From NCBI GenBank assembly GCA_036274895.1, contig DASUEU010000074.1:53920-117919 (forward strand): a DNA stretch of 64,000 bases, written 5' to 3'. The position numbers were made by a program, and so were the translations under genes. Source of the DNA: CALMKX01 sp036274895 (lineage in GTDB: Bacteria > Acidobacteriota > Thermoanaerobaculia > Multivoradales > SZUA-115). Below, piece by piece: positions 59,167-64,000 of this stretch (position 1 is the first letter of the stretch; every line of letters begins with the position of its first letter). The notes beneath the pieces were generated by a model. That model had not been told where the DNA came from, made no database searches, and saw nothing but the letters and a program-made list of their open reading frames with translations.

Positions 59167-61460
59167 TTCTTGCTATCCTCGAAGGCTGTGACCAGCGCTA
59201 TTGTTCCGTCCTTCAAGATCTGCCAGACAGATCGAACTCCACGTGTCTGACCGCTCGGCCCGGTCAAATCGGCTACGACAGTGATCCTATTGCCCGCTAT
59301 CTCTGCTGACTTTAGATTGTCTAGAAGGTGCGCTTTGAGTGCACCACCGAGAGTGTCTCTCGTAAACCCTAGGGCAGAGGCGAAGGTCCCGCCCTTCCCG
59401 AGAGAATCCTTGTTTCCTGGGACAAGCCCCAAGAGGTAGTCGAGCTTGCCAAGGGCCGAGTTGGTAGGCCCTGGTATCGTGATTCTTGCCGCCGGCGCAT
59501 CCGTGAAGGACGCTAGCAGTTTGAAGGCTGCAAAGTAGAGGGTAGGATGCCGCGCGGCAAGAAGGAGCGAGGCTTCAGTTGTAGCCGCCGCAGCCCCTGC
59601 GGCTCCGTACAGCGCAGCTGCTGTAAGAGTCACGTCGCTCAGGCGCTCCCCCGGTGTCCTCGGGGGCAAGTAGCCGGTGCCCGAGCCCCAGACGGGTTGC
59701 GAACGCTCACTCGGTGGGGTGCTGAAGTCGCCGATCTCCTGGCCGTCCCGGTCTACATACCGGAGTGGATTGCCCCAGGTATACGAGTACTTGTTCCAGC
59801 TCTGCGGGACGCCCGGTTTCGCCGAGTTGATCGGATCCACCGCCATGAACCGCCCCGTCACCGGGCTACAGAACCGCGCATGCATGTAGTCCAAGTCATC
59901 CCCGGTGCTGCCGGGATCCCCCAGGTCCCGCTCGTGCCCGGTGAACTTCATCCTCTCGCTGTCCTGGAACGGCGAGGTAGCCTCTTCACCGAAGGGGAAG
60001 TAGGTGTGGAAGGCGGCGACGGCGCCGGTGTGGTCGGTGAGCAGGCGGGGGGTGCCGAGGTGGTCGGTGTGGAGGGCTCGGCTTTGCCCGGAGCCCGCTG
60101 ACCAGAGGGGTTTGTCGCCGCGGTAGAGGTAGTCCTTCTCCACCTGCCAGAGGTGGCCGGTGCCGGTCTCGGTGTAGATGCGCTGCACCTGGCTGCCGGC
60201 GCCACGCAGGGTCCAGCGGTGGTAGAGGTCGCCGCCGAGCTTCTTCTCGAGCACCCGCTCGCCGTCGGCGTCGTAGACGTAGACCCAATCCTCGGTGCCG
60301 GCCGTGGTGCGCCACATCGAGCCTAGGGCATCGTAACGGTAGGTCGTGGAGAGCCAGGTGGTCAGGTTGCCGCGGTTGTCGTAGCCGGCGCTGGTGAGGC
60401 GGTTGCTAACGTTCGAGGTGGGGGTGGCGTGGCCGGAGGCGCCGGAGATGCCCTGAAGGTTGCCGAAGGCGTCGAAGCTGTAGGTCTGGGCGAGCAGGCC
60501 GGTGCTGCTCCACGGGTCGGTGGTCACGCGGGCCTCTACCAGGCGAGAGACGCCGTCGTAGCGGAACCAGGAGCCACCCATCTCGGTGATGTTGCCGGCA
60601 CCGTCGTAACGGTAGTCCCCGGAGGTCCAGAGGGTGGCACCGATGCCGTCCTTGACCTCGATCTTGCCGGGTCGAGAGGGGCCGGTGGGGTCGAGAGTCC
60701 AGGTCTCCAAGAGAGCTGACGGGAAGGCGATCTGCGAGAGCTGGCCGGTGGGATGGTACGAGAAGGTCCAGGCGTCGCTGTCTGGAGTGGACTCGGTGTA
60801 GGCGAAGGCGATCGTGTCGAGACCGGTGAGCAGGCCGTAGGAGTAGGTCAGGTCCACCTCGCGGGTGGTGGTCATGCCCGGTCGCGTGTCGCAGCCGACG
60901 CAGCGCGGGTGGATCGACTCGACGACCTCGCCCAGGGGGTTCCAGCTCTGGCTCGACACGAAGCGGGTCTGGGCCACGTCGTCGATGAACAGGTCGGTCC
61001 AGTGAGCGCTGAGCCGCCCTCCCAGGCCGGCGTAGGTGTAGGTCTCCACCACCTGGTACTCGTGCCAGTCCTCCTGCCCGATCAGGGTCGCCAGGTCCAC
61101 GTAGTTGTACCGCGTGGCCGTCTCGAGCCTTCCCAGGCGCTTGTTGGTGCCTTGGTTGGCGGCACCATAGGTGAGCACCTTGAGCGGGCGGCTGGTGGTG
61201 GCGCCGGTCACCTCGTTGACCTCGATCAGACGTTCGATCCCATCGTAGACGAAGTCGAGAGTGGCCGAGGCAGAGCGCAACCTCAGAAAACCTCCCGGCG
61301 CACGCGTCCTATCGGTGCGAAGCGGAAGTGAAGTCCAGCCCATCTGGGAAAGGTGCCATCTCCCAGATGGGTGTCCCCTTGAATCGTGGGCTGGAGGAAC
61401 CCACACAAAGGATGGAAGGGCCCCAAACGTCAACCCAGACCACCTCAAGGTCGTTGACAC
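59163..61460 (-). CDS. RHS/YD-repeat protein, module 1 (orphan-like core plus C-terminal tip)
   Basis: The open frame is 765 residues. From about residue 66 (SATLDFVYDGIERLIEVN) it is RHS/YD repeat sequence, including GNLTTWLSTTYRYDALGSMW and the RHS core end YFPFGEEATSPF...LDYMHARFCSPVTGRFMAVDP. After YVDRDGQE the tip (about 175 residues) is unrelated to that of module 2 and ends GPSGQTRGVRSVWQILKDGT, resembling DUF6883-type toxin-linked domains. The first 65 residues do not look like RHS and span a direct repeat, and no signal or full N-terminus exists. It therefore looks like a displaced orphan RHS end whose expression is uncertain. Confidence 0.72.
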   Translation of the reverse strand: MSTTLRWSGLTFGALPSFVWVPPAHDSRGHPSGRWHLSQMGWTSLPLRTDRTRAPGGFLRLRSASATLDFVYDGIERLIEVNEVTGATTSRPLKVLTYGAANQGTNKRLGRLETATRYNYVDLATLIGQEDWHEYQVVETYTYAGLGGRLSAHWTDLFIDDVAQTRFVSSQSWNPLGEVVESIHPRCVGCDTRPGMTTTREVDLTYSYGLLTGLDTIAFAYTESTPDSDAWTFSYHPTGQLSQIAFPSALLETWTLDPTGPSRPGKIEVKDGIGATLWTSGDYRYDGAGNITEMGGSWFRYDGVSRLVEARVTTDPWSSTGLLAQTYSFDAFGNLQGISGASGHATPTSNVSNRLTSAGYDNRGNLTTWLSTTYRYDALGSMWRTTAGTEDWVYVYDADGERVLEKKLGGDLYHRWTLRGAGSQVQRIYTETGTGHLWQVEKDYLYRGDKPLWSAGSGQSRALHTDHLGTPRLLTDHTGAVAAFHTYFPFGEEATSPFQDSERMKFTGHERDLGDPGSTGDDLDYMHARFCSPVTGRFMAVDPINSAKPGVPQSWNKYSYTWGNPLRYVDRDGQEIGDFSTPPSERSQPVWGSGTGYLPPRTPGERLSDVTLTAAALYGAAGAAAATTEASLLLAARHPTLYFAAFKLLASFTDAPAARITIPGPTNSALGKLDYLLGLVPGNKDSLGKGGTFASALGFTRDTLGGALKAHLLDNLKSAEIAGNRITVVADLTGPSGQTRGVRSVWQILKDGTIALVTAFEDSKK
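59869..61113. repeat. Duplicated RHS core, copy 1
   Basis: This 1245-base segment matches 62756-64000 base for base with scattered substitutions and no net length change, for example the shared stretch around GCGCATGCATGTAGTCCAAG. The match probably continues outside the window for copy 2. Confidence 0.9.
61363..61393. repeat. Cassette-end direct repeat B
   Basis: CCAGATGGGTGTCCCCTTGA then ATCGTGGGC, same orientation as 58594-58624. It lies 85 bases beyond the end of the HEAT-like immunity gene and about 95 bases before RHS core sequence resumes. Confidence 0.75.
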
Positions 61461-61478
61461 GCTTCGAATTGGCTGAAG

Positions 61479-62045
61479 TTACTCACTCATGATCGCCTCG
61501 AGCTCTGCCATCTTCTTCCAGTCGATGTCAGACTCCTCGAAAACCTTGCGAGGGCCCATAAGCCCAGGCCACTCCCTGGGAGGTAGGCCGGCGAGTTGGT
61601 GCACGGACGTGTAGACACCACCCTTCACGAAAGCGCTTAACTCGCTATCGTGAAGCAAGCCAAGCATCCGCTTGAAGACATCCTTCCGTCTCTGGCCGAA
61701 GTAGATGCTGCCCAGGCAGGATGCGGCCATGTGCGGTACGAGCTGATCGATATCCGGGTCCGCAATGAGCATTTCCCAACAGCGTTCTGCCACTTCGGTG
61801 TCCTTCTGCTTCAGATCGAAGACCAGCGACTGCAGCGCGAAGTAGCGTACCTCTTCGTAGGGATCGTCCAATAGGCGCTTCAGTCTTGGAATGGACAACT
61901 GGTCTCCGAGCTTGCCGGCGAGAACAGCGGCTTCCACCCTTTCTTGGTCTGTAGCTCGGGCTGCCTCAATCCTCTTCCATAGCTGCTCCAGCGCCGCGCT
62001 TCGAACGTCTTCAGCTGTCCCGTTCTGATGACCCGGAGCCTTCAC
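61479..62045 (-). CDS. HEAT-repeat candidate immunity protein of RHS module 2
   Basis: The 188-residue protein is all-helical with HEAT-like repeats: RVEAAVLAGKLGDQLSIPRL, KRLLDDPYEEVRYFALQSLV, CWEMLIADPDIDQLVPHMAA. There is no signal peptide, so it is cytoplasmic. HEAT-repeat proteins are common immunity partners of polymorphic toxins. It lies 13 bases downstream of the RHS gene whose tip it would neutralise, and its GC content is lower than the RHS core. The pairing is inferred from position. Confidence 0.68.
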   Translation of the reverse strand: MKAPGHQNGTAEDVRSAALEQLWKRIEAARATDQERVEAAVLAGKLGDQLSIPRLKRLLDDPYEEVRYFALQSLVFDLKQKDTEVAERCWEMLIADPDIDQLVPHMAASCLGSIYFGQRRKDVFKRMLGLLHDSELSAFVKGGVYTSVHQLAGLPPREWPGLMGPRKVFEESDIDWKKMAELEAIMSE

Positions 62046-62058
62046 GTGGATTCTCTCC

Positions 62059-64000
62059 TTAGTTGGTCGGTGGCGGAGTACCCTTCGCAGCCCTCTCGAA
62101 GAAGGACTCTACTTGATCGAGAGCCTTGCTGAATTTCGAGAGCAAGGACCGGGCAAAGGCCCTCTGGCTGTCAGAGAGTCTAGGGTCCGAGGCGAGGTTC
62201 GTAAGCGACTTCAGAGCACTCGTCACTCCTGTTCGGGCCGTCTCGAACTTGCGAACGTGGTCGAAGATTGCCCCGCTAGCCTTGGTCGCCACCACACCGC
62301 CCTTGGACTCGATGCCGGCTGCGATTGCTGTCTCACGAGTCAAGTTCACCCTAAAGATGTTCTCTAGCTTGGTTCCCAGGCTCGAGAGCCTTCCGGAGAG
62401 GGAGGACCCGGCCTTAGAGACGCCAATTGTCCCCACGGAGGGCATGATCATCGTTTCCGTAGCGGCATGATGCTCCTGGCGACTTGCCGGGAGGAAAACG
62501 GCCAGGAGTGCGTCGGCTGCGCCTGCTAGGACTGGGCCCACGAGCGGGACTGAAGAGAGAGCCTCACTCACTTCAGCACGTGTCTCTGCATTCTTGTCGA
62601 GTGCTTCCTGCGAGACGACAAAAACTCGGCCATCAGGGTCGACGTACTTCGCGGGGTTTCCAGCTGCATAGGCATACCGGTTCCAACTCTGGGGCATGTG
62701 TGGCCTCGCCGAACTAGCCGGATCCACACTCAGAAATCTCCCCCAGGCCGGCGAGCAGAACCGCGCATGCATGTAGTCCAAGTCATCCCCGGTGCTGTTG
62801 GGATCCCCCAGGTCCCGCTCATGCCCGGTGAACTTCATCCTCTCCGAGTCTTGGAAGGGAGGGGTGGCCTCTTCGCCGAAGGGGAAATAGGTGTGGAACT
62901 CGGTGGTGGCGCCGTTGTGGTCGGTGAGCAGGCGGGGGGTGCCGAGGTGGTCGGTGTGGAGGGCTCGGCTTTGCCCGGAGCCCGCTGACCAGAGGGGTTT
63001 GTCGCCGCGGTAGAGGTAGTCCTTCTCGACCTGCCAGAGGTGGCCGGCACCGGTTTCGGTGTAGATGCGCTGCACCTGGCTGCCGGCGCCGCGCAGGGTC
63101 CAGCGGCGGTAGAGCTCGCCGCCGAGCTTCTTCTCGAGCACCCGCTCACCGTCGGCGTCGTAGACGTAGACCCAATCCTCGGTGCCGGCGGTGGTGCGCC
63201 ACATCGAGCCCAGGGCATCGTAACGGTAGGTCGTGGCGAGCCAGGTGGTCAGGTTGCCGCGGTTGTCGTAGCCGGCGCTGGTGAGGCGGTTGCTCACCTT
63301 CGAGGTGGGGGTGGCGTGGCCGGAGGCGCCGGAGATGCCCTGGAGGTTGCCGAAGGCGTCGAAGCTGTAGGTCTGGGCCAAGAGGCCGCCGCTGCTCCAC
63401 GGGTCGGTCGTCACGTGGGCTTCTACCAGGCGCGAGACGCCGTCGTAGCGAAACCAGGAGCCACCCATCCCGGTGATGTTGCCGGCACCGTCGTAGCGGT
63501 AGTCCCCGGAGGTCCAGAGCGTGGCACCGGCGCCGTCCTTGACCTCGATGCGGCCCGGCCTGGACGGCCCGGTGGGATCGAGGCTCCAGCTCTCCAAGAG
63601 ACCTGACGGGAAGCCGATCTGCGAAAGCTGGCCGGAGGGATGGTACGAGAAGGACCAGGCGTCGCTGTCGGGAGTGGACTCGCTGTAGGCGAAGGCGATC
63701 GTCTCGAGGCCGGTGAGCAGGCCGTAGGAGTAGGTCAGGTCGACCTCGCGGGTGGTGGTCATGCCCGGGCGGGCGTCGCAGCCGACACAGCGCGGGTGGA
63801 TCGACTCGACGACCTCCCCCAGGGTGTTCCAGCTCTGGCTCGACACGAAGCGGGTTTGAGCCACGTCGTCGATGAACAGGTCCAGCCAGTGAGCGCTGGG
63901 GCGCCCTCCCAGGCCGGCGTAGGTGTAGGTCTCCACCACCTGGTACTCGTGCCAGTCCTCCTGCCCGATCAGGGTCGCCAGGTCCACGTAGTTGTACCGC
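62059..64000 (-). CDS. RHS/YD-repeat toxin protein, module 2 (partial at window edge)
   Basis: The gene runs off the window at 64000. The visible part starts in YD repeats (RYNYVDLATLIGQEDWHEYQ) and continues through the RHS core to LDYMHARFCSPAWGRFLSVD and YVDPDGRVFVVSQEALDK, then a tip of about 185 residues. The tip has a hydrophobic stretch (VPLVGPVLAGAADALLAVFL) and a charged helical end (GAIFDHVRKFETARTGVTSA...SKFSKALDQVESFFERA) that resembles polymorphic toxin type 28 domains. RHS shells encase and deliver such tips to competing cells. The HEAT-like gene 13 bases downstream is the likely immunity partner. Confidence 0.85.
   Translation of the reverse strand, partial: RYNYVDLATLIGQEDWHEYQVVETYTYAGLGGRPSAHWLDLFIDDVAQTRFVSSQSWNTLGEVVESIHPRCVGCDARPGMTTTREVDLTYSYGLLTGLETIAFAYSESTPDSDAWSFSYHPSGQLSQIGFPSGLLESWSLDPTGPSRPGRIEVKDGAGATLWTSGDYRYDGAGNITGMGGSWFRYDGVSRLVEAHVTTDPWSSGGLLAQTYSFDAFGNLQGISGASGHATPTSKVSNRLTSAGYDNRGNLTTWLATTYRYDALGSMWRTTAGTEDWVYVYDADGERVLEKKLGGELYRRWTLRGAGSQVQRIYTETGAGHLWQVEKDYLYRGDKPLWSAGSGQSRALHTDHLGTPRLLTDHNGATTEFHTYFPFGEEATPPFQDSERMKFTGHERDLGDPNSTGDDLDYMHARFCSPAWGRFLSVDPASSARPHMPQSWNRYAYAAGNPAKYVDPDGRVFVVSQEALDKNAETRAEVSEALSSVPLVGPVLAGAADALLAVFLPASRQEHHAATETMIMPSVGTIGVSKAGSSLSGRLSSLGTKLENIFRVNLTRETAIAAGIESKGGVVATKASGAIFDHVRKFETARTGVTSALKSLTNLASDPRLSDSQRAFARSLLSKFSKALDQVESFFERAAKGTPPPTN
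62756..64000. repeat. Duplicated RHS core, copy 2
   Basis: Counterpart of 59869-61113; truncated by the window edge. Identity stops at the toxin-tip side near 62756, just after the RHS core motif, where the two modules acquire unrelated tips. Confidence 0.9.

Overview
The window is high-GC DNA (about 70% by eye) from a diderm, Gram-negative-type bacterium. It encodes a TonB-dependent receptor, a bacterial alpha-2-macroglobulin, a CsgG/FlgO-like secreted protein, lipoproteins and predicted outer-membrane barrels. The mix of secreted PQQ-like beta-propellers, RHS/YD-repeat proteins, Uma2 nuclease, DUF4143 ATPase and widespread extragenic repeats resembles Acidobacteriota (Thermoanaerobaculia-like) or a related soil/sludge lineage. 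That placement is inference, not proof.

Layout. 1-5.2 kb is accessory: Uma2 nuclease, an amphipathic orphan, a DJ-1/PfpI + PhzF pair, and a SEFIR-domain membrane protein followed by a CsgG/FlgO-like secreted protein. 5.3-13.6 kb is core: recA, murB and a 2037-residue alpha-2-macroglobulin lipoprotein. 13.6-21 kb holds an invertedly repeated MITE-like element, a small transporter with a PQQ-like propeller, two toxin-antitoxin loci whose toxin genes are reduced to internally deleted remnants, a second protein carrying the C-terminal domain of the SEFIR protein, and a large secreted barrel protein.

21.3-41.7 kb is the most interesting region. A divergent ankyrin/PQQ-like pair faces a co-directional array of 13 genes (23743-41688), mostly joined by 4-nt stop/start overlaps or short gaps. 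In order they are: two exported PQQ-like beta-propellers, a LuxE/PaaK-like adenylating enzyme, an aldehyde-dehydrogenase-fold reductase, an iron-type alcohol dehydrogenase, another propeller, a HemN/HemW-like radical SAM enzyme, another propeller, a siderophore-type TonB receptor, a flavin-dependent halogenase-like enzyme with a WxWxIP motif, a small DUF3311-like membrane protein, a sodium:solute symporter and a GT4 glycosyltransferase. I read it as an uncharacterised system that activates and reduces a carboxylate and makes, modifies or takes up a small molecule. The product cannot be deduced.

42-58.5 kb returns to ordinary functions: YbgC-like thioesterase, ABC exporter, DUF4143 ATPase, MFS transporter, tRNA-Arg(CCT), YfgM-like protein, thymidine phosphorylase (apparently starting at CTG), urocanase, a large NtrY-like histidine kinase and a lipoprotein. 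58.6-64 kb is a tandem polymorphic-toxin array: two RHS core copies, each with its own C-terminal tip and candidate immunity gene, and each cassette followed by the same short direct repeat.

Recurring extragenic elements (short ATCCCGAGC...GAGGGATCT repeats, two larger copies with terminal inverted repeats, and one nested palindromic element whose arm supplies a start codon) sit in many of the larger gaps.
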